A DNA stretch of 33,363 nucleotides from positions 1-33,363 of the IMG/VR virus record IMGVR_UViG_3300018481_000052; one strand, 5' to 3'. Below, piece after piece: positions 23,731 to 28,815 of the stretch (position 1 is its first letter; the number at the start of each line of letters is the position of its first letter). A program made the position numbers and the translations under genes. Source of the DNA: a virus. The notes beneath the pieces were generated by a model that was not told the origin of the DNA, made no database searches, and saw nothing but the letters and a program-made list of their open reading frames with translations.

Positions 23731-23749
23731 CAACCCCCAAAGGAGATTA

Positions 23750-24034
23750 ATGTTCAATTTCAGAGCCAAACCAGACAATCATCTCGATCGTGAGATCCGC
23801 CGAACCACGCTCAAGATGAACGGCTATGAGCCAACCACCAAGGAATACGGTGAGTTGCTAGACCGGCTTCAGAAGCTACACAAACTGCGCGCAGAAGACA
23901 AGCCCGCATGCGTGAGCCCTGATACCGCCCTGACAACCGCCGCCTACCTGGTAGGTATGGTCATAATCGTCCATCACGAGCACGTCGGTGTGATCACCAC
24001 GAAAGCCATGAGCCATCTGGTGAAGCCAAAGTAA
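23750..24034 (+). CDS. Cassette gene 1, small phage protein with C-terminal membrane segment
   Basis: A 94-residue protein: a basic N-terminus (FNFRAKPDNHLDREIRRTTLKMNGYEPTTKEYGELLDRLQKLHKL), KPACVSPDT, then a hydrophobic segment (TTAAYLVGMVIIV) and HHEHVGVITTKAMSHLVKPK. I recognise this as a recurrent small actinophage protein of unknown function; the SPDT followed by a hydrophobic segment and GVIT(T/S)KA are its typical parts. ATG 23750 follows AAAGGAGATTA. It is the first of seven closely spaced units with their own promoter-like element. Confidence 0.75.
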   Translation: MFNFRAKPDNHLDREIRRTTLKMNGYEPTTKEYGELLDRLQKLHKLRAEDKPACVSPDTALTTAAYLVGMVIIVHHEHVGVITTKAMSHLVKPK

Positions 24035-24063
24035 CAAGAACTTCACAGGAAAGTCCAAGCGAG

Positions 24064-24098
24064 AGCCCCCTAACGGGGGCTTTAGCTTTGGTCTATTT
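24064..24098 (+). terminator. Intrinsic terminator after cassette gene 1
   Basis: AGCCCCC 24064-24070 pairs with GGGGGCT 24075-24081 around a TAAC loop. A T-rich tail ends in TTTTTT at 24096-24101, which runs directly into the next promoter-like repeat. Confidence 0.75.
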
Positions 24099-24129
24099 TT
24101 TCGCGGCAAAAACTTGCCTCCTAATGAGA
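24099..24129 (+). promoter_or_regulatory. Cassette promoter-like repeat, copy 2
   Basis: TTTCGCG, 16 bases (GCAAAAACTTGCCTCC), TAATGAGA. It lies right behind an intrinsic terminator and 26 bases before ATG 24156, with AAGGAG in between. The only copy with CCTAAT rather than TCTAAT at the presumed -10. Confidence 0.6.
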
Positions 24130-24155
24130 GACCACAAAATTCAAGGAGAGCAGCA

Positions 24156-24401
24156 ATGCCCATCACACAGAAGAACGTCCACCACGCCATCGCCGCCGCC
24201 ATCGTCGCCGACCTCGTTGTGTACGCGAATACCCGGAGACTTGTCCGCAAGACCCGCAAGGAGAACAACACCCTGCGAGCCATCGTCAAGTACCAGGATC
24301 GCCACATCAACTACCTCTGCGACGTCCTCGACCGCAACGACGTGAAGGTGACTGCCTTCGACAAGATCGCCATGCACGACCTCAAGAACGAACCCATCTG
24401 A
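24156..24401 (+). CDS. Cassette gene 2, 81-residue protein with N-terminal hydrophobic segment
   Basis: ATG 24156 follows AAGGAGAGCAGC. Residues 8-24 (HHAIAAAIVADLVVYA) could insert in a membrane; a basic helix follows (RRLVRKTRKENNTLRAIV) and the C-terminus reads YLCDVLDRNDVKVTAFDKIAMHDL. The final NDV-x-x-(T/E)xFDKIA pattern occurs in small proteins of many actinophages; function unknown. Codons are almost all C- or G-ended, unlike the lysis genes just upstream, which suggests high expression. Confidence 0.75.
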   Translation: MPITQKNVHHAIAAAIVADLVVYANTRRLVRKTRKENNTLRAIVKYQDRHINYLCDVLDRNDVKVTAFDKIAMHDLKNEPI

Positions 24402-24408
24402 TCCCTCG

Positions 24409-24434
24409 CCTTAGCCCCTAACATGGGGCTAAGG
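24409..24434 (+). terminator. 10-bp hairpin after cassette gene 2
   Basis: CCTTAGCCCC 24409-24418 pairs perfectly with GGGGCTAAGG 24425-24434 around TAACAT. The following TTT belongs to the next promoter-like repeat, so terminator tail and promoter left block share bases. Confidence 0.65.
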
Positions 24435-24465
24435 TTTCGCGAGAAAAACACTCCTTCTAATGAGA
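24435..24465 (+). promoter_or_regulatory. Cassette promoter-like repeat, copy 3
   Basis: TTTCGCG, 16 bases (AGAAAAACACTCCTTC), TAATGAGA. Located 26 bases before ATG 24492 with AAGGAG between. Downstream bases GACCGTTAAT are shared with copy 9. Confidence 0.6.
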
Positions 24466-24491
24466 CCGTTAATCCATTCAAGGAGACCGCA

Positions 24492-24695
24492 ATGAAGAAG
24501 CTCGCCGCCAAGGCCACTTCCGCCAAGAACCACGTCATCAAGCACCGCGCCAAGTACGCTGCTGCGACCACCGCCTCGGTGTTCGTCGCCATCAGCATCC
24601 GCAACGCCCGCTGCCTGAACGAGTTCTTCGCCGAGAAGGGCATCGACCCGACCGAGTACTACTGCCCCGAACTCTTCGCCGAGATCAACGCCTAA
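24492..24695 (+). CDS. Cassette gene 3, 67-residue membrane-type protein
   Basis: Starts MKKLAAKATSAKNHVIKHRAKY, a basic amphipathic segment, then a hydrophobic run (AAATTASVFVAISI), then RNARCLNEFFAEKGIDPTEYYCPELFAEINA. The NxFxxEKGIDPTE(Y/F) end recurs in small actinophage proteins. It has two cysteines, about 18 residues apart. ATG 24492 follows AAGGAGACCGCA. Codons are highly C/G-ended. Function unknown. Confidence 0.75.
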   Translation: MKKLAAKATSAKNHVIKHRAKYAAATTASVFVAISIRNARCLNEFFAEKGIDPTEYYCPELFAEINA

Positions 24696-24700
24696 GCCTC

Positions 24701-24719
24701 AGACCCCGCCATGGGGTCT
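24701..24719 (+). terminator. Hairpin after cassette gene 3
   Basis: AGACCCC 24701-24707 pairs with GGGGTCT 24713-24719 around GCCAT; outer CCT/AGG bases extend it with one mismatch. The next promoter-like repeat begins four bases on and supplies the short T tail. Confidence 0.6.
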
Positions 24720-24722
24720 AGG

Positions 24723-24753
24723 TTTCGCGCATTTTACATCTCCTCTAATGAGA
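24723..24753 (+). promoter_or_regulatory. Cassette promoter-like repeat, copy 4
   Basis: TTTCGCG, 16 bases (CATTTTACATCTCCTC), TAATGAGA. The spacer has T instead of A in its centre but keeps the invariant AC. ATG 24777 lies 23 bases downstream after TAAGGAG. Confidence 0.6.
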
Positions 24754-24776
24754 CCAATCTAATAAGGAGACTTAAA

Positions 24777-24947
24777 ATGGATTTCGACTTCAGCCGCCGT
24801 TGCGACCGCGACATCGAGAGCCTGATCAAGGATCTCACGCGTCAAGCATCCGCCTTCATGGTGGATCGTGACGAGCGTGAGGAACTGACCAAGCAGATCG
24901 CCCGCCTTCGCGCCAGCCTGAACCCGACCATCAAGATCGACCGTTAG
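24777..24947 (+). CDS. Cassette gene 4, 56-residue charged helical protein
   Basis: A soluble, charged protein, MDFDFSRRCDRDIESL followed by IKDLTRQASAF and DEREELTKQIARLRASL, probably two helices forming a coiled coil. There is no membrane segment, unlike most cassette products. ATG 24777 follows AAGGAGACTTAAA. I do not recognise a family. It is one of the modular small genes, and its frame is supported by C/G third positions and the exact cassette layout. Confidence 0.7.
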   Translation: MDFDFSRRCDRDIESLIKDLTRQASAFMVDRDEREELTKQIARLRASLNPTIKIDR

Positions 24948-24958
24948 CACCTCAGCCA

Positions 24959-24977
24959 AGACCCCGCCATGGGGTCT
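24959..24977 (+). terminator. Hairpin after cassette gene 4
   Basis: AGACCCC 24959-24965 pairs with GGGGTCT 24971-24977 around GCCAT. The 27 bases AAGACCCC...GGTTTCGCG are nearly identical to the hairpin-promoter junction after gene 3, so this junction has been copied recently. Confidence 0.6.
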
Positions 24978-24980
24978 AGG

Positions 24981-25011
24981 TTTCGCGCAGGATACTTGGG
25001 CTCTAATGAGA
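24981..25011 (+). promoter_or_regulatory. Cassette promoter-like repeat, copy 5
   Basis: TTTCGCG, 16 bases (CAGGATACTTGGGCTC), TAATGAGA. ATG 25033 is 21 bases downstream after AAGGAGCCCAGA. Confidence 0.6.
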
Positions 25012-25032
25012 ACCACTATCAAGGAGCCCAGA

Positions 25033-25236
25033 ATGACCCAGTCGAACCATATCCTCGCCCTCGTCCAGACCCTCCTCGATGACATCGAGCAGACCGAAGC
25101 CCTCATCAACGAGGCCCGCGTTGCCTTTCCCAGCAACGTAGGCTTCCAGATGAAGCTCGAGATGCTCGAGCATCGCATGGAGGGAAACCGAGATGCCGTT
25201 GACAAGATCGCCAAGTCCGTCCTCAGCACCACCTAG
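25033..25236 (+). CDS. Cassette gene 5, 67-residue helical protein
   Basis: Mostly acidic helices: SNHILALVQTLLDDIEQTEAL, INEARVAFPSNVGFQMKLEM and LEHRMEGNRDAVDKIAKSVL. A helical hairpin or dimer is likely; no membrane segment or catalytic motif is visible. ATG 25033 has AAGGAGCCCAGA upstream. The open frame could begin at the ATG inside TAATGAGA (25006), but that lacks a ribosome site. Function unknown. Confidence 0.7.
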   Translation: MTQSNHILALVQTLLDDIEQTEALINEARVAFPSNVGFQMKLEMLEHRMEGNRDAVDKIAKSVLSTT

Positions 25237-25243
25237 TACCTCG

Positions 25244-25268
25244 CCTAGACCCCAACATGGGGTTTAGG
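25244..25268 (+). terminator. 10-bp hairpin after cassette gene 5
   Basis: CCTAGACCCC 25244-25253 pairs with GGGGTTTAGG 25259-25268 (one G-T pair) around AACAT. Again the promoter-like repeat starts at the next base. Confidence 0.65.
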
Positions 25269-25299
25269 TTTCGCAGCAAAAACTTCTCCTCTAATGAGA
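25269..25299 (+). promoter_or_regulatory. Cassette promoter-like repeat, copy 6
   Basis: TTTCGCA, 16 bases (GCAAAAACTTCTCCTC), TAATGAGA. The only copy whose left block ends in A instead of G. ATG 25322 follows 22 bases later after CAAGGAGTAATCC. Confidence 0.6.
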
Positions 25300-25321
25300 A
25301 ACCACTACAAGGAGTAATCCC

Positions 25322-25498
25322 ATGAACGAATTCCTCGAAAGCCTGAAGCGTCAGGCCATCGAAAACCCGATCGTCGCCCTCGGCGTCGGCGCCGCCCTCA
25401 TCACCGCGATGAGCAAGCTCGTCGACTCCACCAGCGACAGTCGCAACTCGAAGGCCTGGGCCAAGGAGGTCGAGCGTCGCAACCGGAAGTCCAAGTAG
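25322..25498 (+). CDS. Cassette gene 6, 58-residue membrane-type protein
   Basis: A short gene, MNEFLESLKRQAIEN then a hydrophobic stretch (PIVALGVGAALITAMSKLV), then DSTSDSRNSKAWAKEVERRNRKSK. The N-terminal amphipathic helix, one Gly/Ala-rich membrane segment and the basic SKAWAKEV-R-R tail resemble a small membrane protein type found in many actinophages. ATG 25322 follows AAGGAGTAATCC. Function unknown. Confidence 0.75.
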   Translation: MNEFLESLKRQAIENPIVALGVGAALITAMSKLVDSTSDSRNSKAWAKEVERRNRKSK

Positions 25499-25507
25499 TC
25501 GCCTCAG

Positions 25508-25537
25508 CTAGAGCCCCCGCCCGGGCTCTAGTTTTTT
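25508..25537 (+). terminator. Strong intrinsic terminator after cassette gene 6
   Basis: CTAGAGCCC 25508-25516 pairs perfectly with GGGCTCTAG 25523-25531, followed at once by TTTTTT 25532-25537. This is the most canonical terminator in the array. Confidence 0.85.
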
Positions 25538-25540
25538 CTC

Positions 25541-25571
25541 TTTCGCGTGAAAAACACAGGGTCTAATGAGA
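25541..25571 (+). promoter_or_regulatory. Cassette promoter-like repeat, copy 7
   Basis: TTTCGCG, 16 bases (TGAAAAACACAGGGTC), TAATGAGA. The stretch CGCGTGAAAAACACAG is identical in copy 9, 4.2 kb away. ATG 25602 is 30 bases downstream, after CGAAAGAATCGCA. Confidence 0.6.
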
Positions 25572-25601
25572 CCCCGTATAACCTTACACGAAAGAATCGC
25601 A

Positions 25602-25736
25602 ATGACCATCAAGAACCCCGTCGCCGCCATCCTCGCCCGTCGCGCCAACAAGCGCTACGACGCCATGATCGCCGCCTCGCAGGCCAAGCTGGCCCTCACG
25701 ACCCACGTCCCCGGTTACACCAAGATCTACGCCTAA
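25602..25736 (+). CDS. Cassette gene 7, 44-residue basic protein
   Basis: A very short gene, MTIKNPVAAILARRANKR followed by YDAMIAASQAKLALTTHVPGYTKIYA. It is basic and probably a single helix with an aromatic tail. Support comes from the repeat-promoter upstream, C/G-ended codons and a hairpin (25743-25759) directly after the stop. The ribosome site (GAAAGAA) is weaker than in the other cassettes. No known family. Confidence 0.6.
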   Translation: MTIKNPVAAILARRANKRYDAMIAASQAKLALTTHVPGYTKIYA

Positions 25737-25742
25737 AGCTAA

Positions 25743-25759
25743 AGCCCCTACACGGGGCT
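25743..25759 (+). terminator. Hairpin after cassette gene 7
   Basis: AGCCCC 25743-25748 pairs with GGGGCT 25754-25759 around TACAC; flanking AAGC and GCTTT can extend it. No promoter-like repeat follows this one, so the next gene may be read through. Confidence 0.55.
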
Positions 25760-25787
25760 AAGGCTTTCAAACTCGAAAGGTATATTC

Positions 25788-25997
25788 ATGTCACAGACCG
25801 CCGCTGTCATGCCCCGTGTCGATCTCCTCAAGATCGGAAAGGGGTCCAAGCTGCACATCCCACACAACGATCGTCCGCTGTGCGAGGTCGGTAACTACAA
25901 CCTCGAGCAGCAGCCGGACGTGTCTCGTGTCGTGGGAGACGGGGTCAGCTGCCGCAACTGCCTCCGCCAGGCGGAGCGCATCGCCGCCTACCTCTGA
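25788..25997 (+). CDS. 69-residue protein with three cysteines
   Basis: MSQTAAVMPRVDLLKIGKGSKLHIPHNDRPLCEVGNYN and later VVGDGVSCRNCLRQAERIAAYL. A single Cys in the DRPLC loop and a CRNC pair 27 residues later, together with nearby His residues, could bind a metal. The HIPHNDRPLC...CxxCLR layout is one I associate with small actinophage proteins of unknown function. ATG 25788 follows CGAAAGGTATATTC. No promoter-like repeat precedes it. Confidence 0.7.
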   Translation: MSQTAAVMPRVDLLKIGKGSKLHIPHNDRPLCEVGNYNLEQQPDVSRVVGDGVSCRNCLRQAERIAAYL

Positions 25998-26010
25998 CCC
26001 CGCAGGGGGT
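25996..26010 (+). terminator. Short hairpin at the stop of the cysteine protein gene
   Basis: GACCCC 25996-26001 can pair with GGGGTC 26006-26011 around GCAG. It overlaps the stop codon and has no T-run, so it may only slow ribosomes or polymerase. Low support as a true terminator. Confidence 0.35.
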
Positions 26011-26024
26011 CTGAAAGGATCCCC

Positions 26025-26492
26025 ATGACGCATCGGAAGTATGGCATCGCTCTAGTCGGTGTCGTTGCTCTGGGTGTTCTTATTTTGGGCCTCTTCGCTG
26101 GCTGGTGGGCAGCCAAGGAGCTCGAGCTCAAGAACGACCAGGTGCGTGTCAGCCGTAGCACCGGCCTGGAGCAGGGGGCCAAAGTGTCCAAGCAGTTCTG
26201 GGGCAACGTGTGCGACAACCAGGTCAGCACTGCGTTCGCCCCCCTTGATGGTGATATTGCCGGACAGGCCACCTCCGCCGTCGACCAGACGGGCAAGCAC
26301 TCACAGTGCTCGGTGATCATCACCAACAAGAAGAAGTTCAAGCGCAAGGTGCTGTGCGCCATCAAGGTGCACGAGGACGGTCACCTGGCGGGTAAGGGTC
26401 ATTCCGATGATCCGAACAACATCATGTACTTCAAGATCACGGACAAGAACATCCCTGCGGGGTGCTTCGATCCGTCCAAGAAGGGAGGGTAG
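26025..26492 (+). CDS. Membrane-anchored metzincin-like metalloprotease
   Basis: A 155-residue protein. Residues 7-29 are a membrane anchor or uncleaved signal (GIALVGVVALGVLILGLFAGW). Residues 116-126 are HEDGHLAGKGH, an exact HExxHxxGxxH zinc motif, followed by SDDPNN and IMY with Met134, which mirrors the HS-x-DPxAxM 'Met-turn' spacing of matrixin (M10) proteases. Four cysteines (63, 95, 111, 147) could make two disulfides outside the cell. The catalytic domain is small for a metzincin (about 110 residues). It lies directly before the lytic glycosidase, so cutting envelope or cell-surface protein during lysis or entry is plausible (inference). ATG 26025 follows GAAAGGATCCCC. Confidence 0.7.
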   Translation: MTHRKYGIALVGVVALGVLILGLFAGWWAAKELELKNDQVRVSRSTGLEQGAKVSKQFWGNVCDNQVSTAFAPLDGDIAGQATSAVDQTGKHSQCSVIITNKKKFKRKVLCAIKVHEDGHLAGKGHSDDPNNIMYFKITDKNIPAGCFDPSKKGG

Positions 26493-26493
26493 T

Positions 26494-27066
26494 ATGGCCT
26501 TGAGTGAGGCCGCTGTTGCCAAGGCATTGACTCGTCTGGGTCACTACCGTGTCACGACGGCTCAGTACGTCGCACTGGAGGGACCGCCCGATGATATTTC
26601 GGGGAGTCTGCTTCTGGCCCTGGGTCTGCGGGAGTCCCTCCTGCAGAACATCAACAACAAGGCCCAGAGCGACAAGGGCTGTTTCCAGATCACAGAGCGC
26701 TATCACGGCGCCTTCCTGCGATCGGAACCGGGCTGTCCGGAGGGCACCTGGATCGGGGTCCCTGACCACAGCGCCTTCGAGGATGGGTACTGCCCGCGCT
26801 TCACACCGGCTCTGCACTATGCGTTGTCGATGCTGCAGCAAGCTCGGATGTACGCGCTGCGCAACGGCGTCACTGGCGATGATGTCATTCGCTTCGCCAT
26901 CGCGTCCTACAACGCTGGTCTCGGCGGAGCCATCGAGGGCTACCGGGCAGGCGACATCGACCTCAAGACCACGGGTGGCGACTACTCGGCCTGGGTCATC
27001 GAGCACCGGACACTGATCAACCGCTGGCTCAACGATCACCCCAACTGGAAGATCACGACGCTATAA
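26494..27066 (+). CDS. Endolysin, lytic transglycosylase/lysozyme-like
   Basis: A 190-residue protein of the SLT/goose-lysozyme-like fold: catalytic Glu47 in LGLRESLLQN, then SDKGCFQIT (residues 59-67) and the ASYNAG box (137-142). It should cleave the glycan strands of peptidoglycan. There is no signal peptide, so the holin would release it. No wall-binding domain is present. Three Cys (63, 81, 100) are unusual for a cytoplasmic enzyme. ATG 26494 follows AAGGGAGGG, one base after the protease stop. With the NlpC/P60 peptidase at 1312 it would give two different peptidoglycan cuts from separate genes. Confidence 0.78.
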   Translation: MALSEAAVAKALTRLGHYRVTTAQYVALEGPPDDISGSLLLALGLRESLLQNINNKAQSDKGCFQITERYHGAFLRSEPGCPEGTWIGVPDHSAFEDGYCPRFTPALHYALSMLQQARMYALRNGVTGDDVIRFAIASYNAGLGGAIEGYRAGDIDLKTTGGDYSAWVIEHRTLINRWLNDHPNWKITTL

Positions 27067-27096
27067 TTCGCGTAGAAAACTTCGCCTCTAATGAGA
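27066..27096 (+). promoter_or_regulatory. Cassette promoter-like repeat, copy 8
   Basis: ATTCGCG, 16 bases (TAGAAAACTTCGCCTC), TAATGAGA. It begins in the endolysin stop codon. What follows is not a ribosome site and ORF but a structured, T-run-ended segment (27094-27180). Confidence 0.6.
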
Positions 27097-27180
27097 GAAG
27101 ACCCCAGTTGCCGCTTCCATATGAAGCAGCTCTCAGCCCCGCTTCCATATGAAGCAGCGCTGAGTGGGTCTTCTCTTTTT
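27094..27180 (+). ncRNA. Probable small structured RNA or leader attenuator
   Basis: AGAGAAGACCC at 27094-27104 pairs perfectly (11 bp) with GGGTCTTCTCT at 27166-27176, which runs into a T5 tract at 27176-27180. Inside are two identical hairpins, GCTTC-CATAT-GAAGC at 27113-27127 and 27141-27155. The second is enclosed by CTCAGC 27132-27137 with GCTGAG 27159-27164. The whole forms a three-way junction closed by a terminator-like stem. A promoter-like repeat ends exactly where the RNA would begin. It may act as a trans-acting RNA, a protein-binding RNA, or a conditional terminator for the gene at 27208. Transcription is unproven. Confidence 0.6.
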
Positions 27181-27207
27181 CTGCCACATAAACTAAGGAG
27201 AATCAAG

Positions 27208-27621
27208 ATGACGTGGAAGGAAAGATGGGCGCAGTTGAAGCAGAACGCGAAGGTCAACGCTGTCGTGAATCACGTCGAGGCGAACAAGAAGACGTACCTC
27301 GTCGGCATGGGCGGAGCCGCCGTTGGTGGTGGTATGGCTCTGATGTTCAAGAGCCGTCCCAACATCACTCAGATCAACAACACGGTCGCTCCGAGCATCG
27401 CTCCGGTGTTCAACAACGACAACTCGGCGATGGTGAACTTCGGTGGCACCATGAGCAAGATCGTCAAGCGGACTTCTGATGGGAAGATCTGGGAGACCGT
27501 TACCGAAGCTGCCACTGAGGAAGGTGTCACCCTTCCCATGATGTCCAAGCATCTCAACGGCCGTAGCCCACATATCTATGGGCAGACCTACGAAATCATC
27601 GGCCTCAGGACCGCAGGCTGA
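27208..27621 (+). CDS. Membrane-tethered protein with NUMOD-like C-terminus
   Basis: A 137-residue protein. An N-terminal charged helix (MTWKERWAQLKQNAKVNAVVNHVEANKK) leads to a Gly-rich membrane segment (TYLVGMGGAAVGGGMALMF). A polar region follows, then KIVKRTSDGKIWETVTEAATEEGVTLPMMSKHLNGRSPHIYGQTYEIIGL. That last part has the Ala-Ala...Gly-Val...Ser-x-x-Leu-x-Gly...Gly-x-x-(Y/F)-E pattern of NUMOD1-like helix-turn-helix modules, usually seen in homing nucleases. Here no nuclease is attached. ATG 27208 follows TAAGGAGAATCAAG. The structured RNA just upstream may control it. Function unknown. Confidence 0.65.
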   Translation: MTWKERWAQLKQNAKVNAVVNHVEANKKTYLVGMGGAAVGGGMALMFKSRPNITQINNTVAPSIAPVFNNDNSAMVNFGGTMSKIVKRTSDGKIWETVTEAATEEGVTLPMMSKHLNGRSPHIYGQTYEIIGLRTAG

Positions 27622-27845
27622 TGGCGACCTACGAGATCGTCACCCCAGCAAGTGCAAACCTGAAGCTCTCCGACAAGGAGCATCAGTGGATGAAGGCCTA
27701 CGTCCGTTGGACGCTGGGTCTTCGTTCGTCGTACCCCAACGGTTCACTGGAAGGTCTGCTCGACTACCAGATGGAGCGCATCGCCAACAGCGTCGAGTTC
27801 ATGCTGAGGGGGATGCCGACCCGAGGAGGAAGCGGTGTGGGTTAG
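27621..27845 (+). CDS. 74-residue hypothetical protein
   Basis: MATYEIVTPASANLKLSDKEHQWMKAYVRWTLGL then SSYPNGSLEGLLDYQMERIANSVEFMLRGMPT. Soluble, with two probable helices; no known motif. ATG 27621 overlaps the previous stop (TGATG), and its 3' end overlaps the next gene, so it belongs to a coupled set with the two membrane-linked neighbours. Confidence 0.65.
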   Translation: MATYEIVTPASANLKLSDKEHQWMKAYVRWTLGLRSSYPNGSLEGLLDYQMERIANSVEFMLRGMPTRGGSGVG

Positions 27846-28011
27846 AGGCTATATCCGAAGGGGTGAGCCCAACGACCTCTTCTGGATCGAGCAGACGCCT
27901 CGCAGGTACGGCTGTCTGTCGTTCCTGTTCGACGTGTTCATGCTCATCGTCACCGCTGGTTGGTGGCTGCTGTGGATCCTAATCCGCGAATGGCGCGGAC
28001 GTCGTCGCTAA
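27835..28011 (+). CDS. 58-residue single-pass membrane protein
   Basis: A short gene read from GTG 27835 with CGAGGAGGAAG upstream, overlapping the previous gene by 11 bases. The product begins MWVRGYIRRGEPNDLFWIEQ, has one hydrophobic, Trp-rich segment (LFDVFMLIVTAGWWLLWILI) and ends in a very basic REWRGRRR, so its C-terminus should stay inside. Small membrane proteins of this kind can affect superinfection or lysis; no specific family seen. Confidence 0.6.
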   Translation: MWVRGYIRRGEPNDLFWIEQTPRRYGCLSFLFDVFMLIVTAGWWLLWILIREWRGRRR

Positions 28012-28034
28012 TACACAAGATCGAAAGGTAGGGA

Positions 28035-28808
28035 ATGAGACTCCCCCAGCTGCAAAAGATGGCAGAGAAGTTCTTCAGTGACAACGCCTCGAGCATCCTC
28101 ACGGGAGTGGGCATGGTCGGCGTGGTCGGTACCGCAGTCCTGACGCATCGGGCCGCTGTCAAGGCCAGCTACGTCATCAACGAAGAGCGGGAGCGTCGGA
28201 CCACCGAGACGATCCCGGACGCAATCGAGGGCACCGAGATGGTGGGCATGGTGTGGAAGTTCTACGTGCCGCCGGTGGCCTTGGGAGCTGCCACGATCGC
28301 GTCCATCTACGGGGCGAATCGGATGTCGGCCCAGAAGGCGGCCGCTCTGGCCGCTGCCTACGGCATCTCCGAGTCCCGCTTCGCGGAGTACAAGGAGAAG
28401 ACCCTGGAGAAGCTCGGGGTCAAGAAGGAGACCGATCTGCGAGCCGAGATCGCTCAGGACCGGGTGAGCAAGGACGAGTCCAGCCAGGTCATCATCCTCA
28501 CGGATGGCGACGTGCTGTGTTACGACCTGCTCACGGGCCGGTACTTCCGCTCGTCGGTGGAGAAGATCCGCAAGGCGGAGAACAAGCTCAACCAGGAGTT
28601 GATGTACCACGAGTACGCCTCCCTGAGCTCCTTCTTCGACGACGTCGGCCTGGAGGCCACCCAGTACACCGACGAGGTGGGCTGGAACCAGGCGACCGAT
28701 GGTGTGGTCGAGGTGAAGTTCTCCACCACGACGTCCACGGACGATCGGCCCTGCATCGCGATCGAGTTCGCCACGCCGCCTCACCCCTCGTACCACAACC
28801 AGTACTGA
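28035..28808 (+). CDS. DUF6353-like membrane protein, copy A
   Basis: A 257-residue protein with two N-terminal hydrophobic segments, SSILTGVGMVGVVGTAVLTHRA (about 20-41) and VPPVALGAATIASIYGANRM (about 78-98). They are followed by a long charged helix (SRFAEYKEKTLEKLGVKKETDL) and a soluble C-terminal domain (VIILTDGDVLCYDLLTGRYFRSSVEKIRKAENKLN, then SLSSFFDDVGLEATQYTDEVGWN). This layout fits the phage family DUF6353, of unknown function. The gene at 30966 is a paralogue. ATG 28035 follows GAAAGGTAGGG. Confidence 0.7.
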   Translation: MRLPQLQKMAEKFFSDNASSILTGVGMVGVVGTAVLTHRAAVKASYVINEERERRTTETIPDAIEGTEMVGMVWKFYVPPVALGAATIASIYGANRMSAQKAAALAAAYGISESRFAEYKEKTLEKLGVKKETDLRAEIAQDRVSKDESSQVIILTDGDVLCYDLLTGRYFRSSVEKIRKAENKLNQELMYHEYASLSSFFDDVGLEATQYTDEVGWNQATDGVVEVKFSTTTSTDDRPCIAIEFATPPHPSYHNQY

Positions 28809-28815
28809 GGTCGCC

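Noticed and set aside
27091-27207. N-terminal extension of the 27208 gene from the ATG in TAATGAGA
   Set aside because: The frame is open but runs through the structured RNA, has no ribosome site, and the 28-base hairpin repeat is not in phase with codons; ATG 27208 has AAGGAG.
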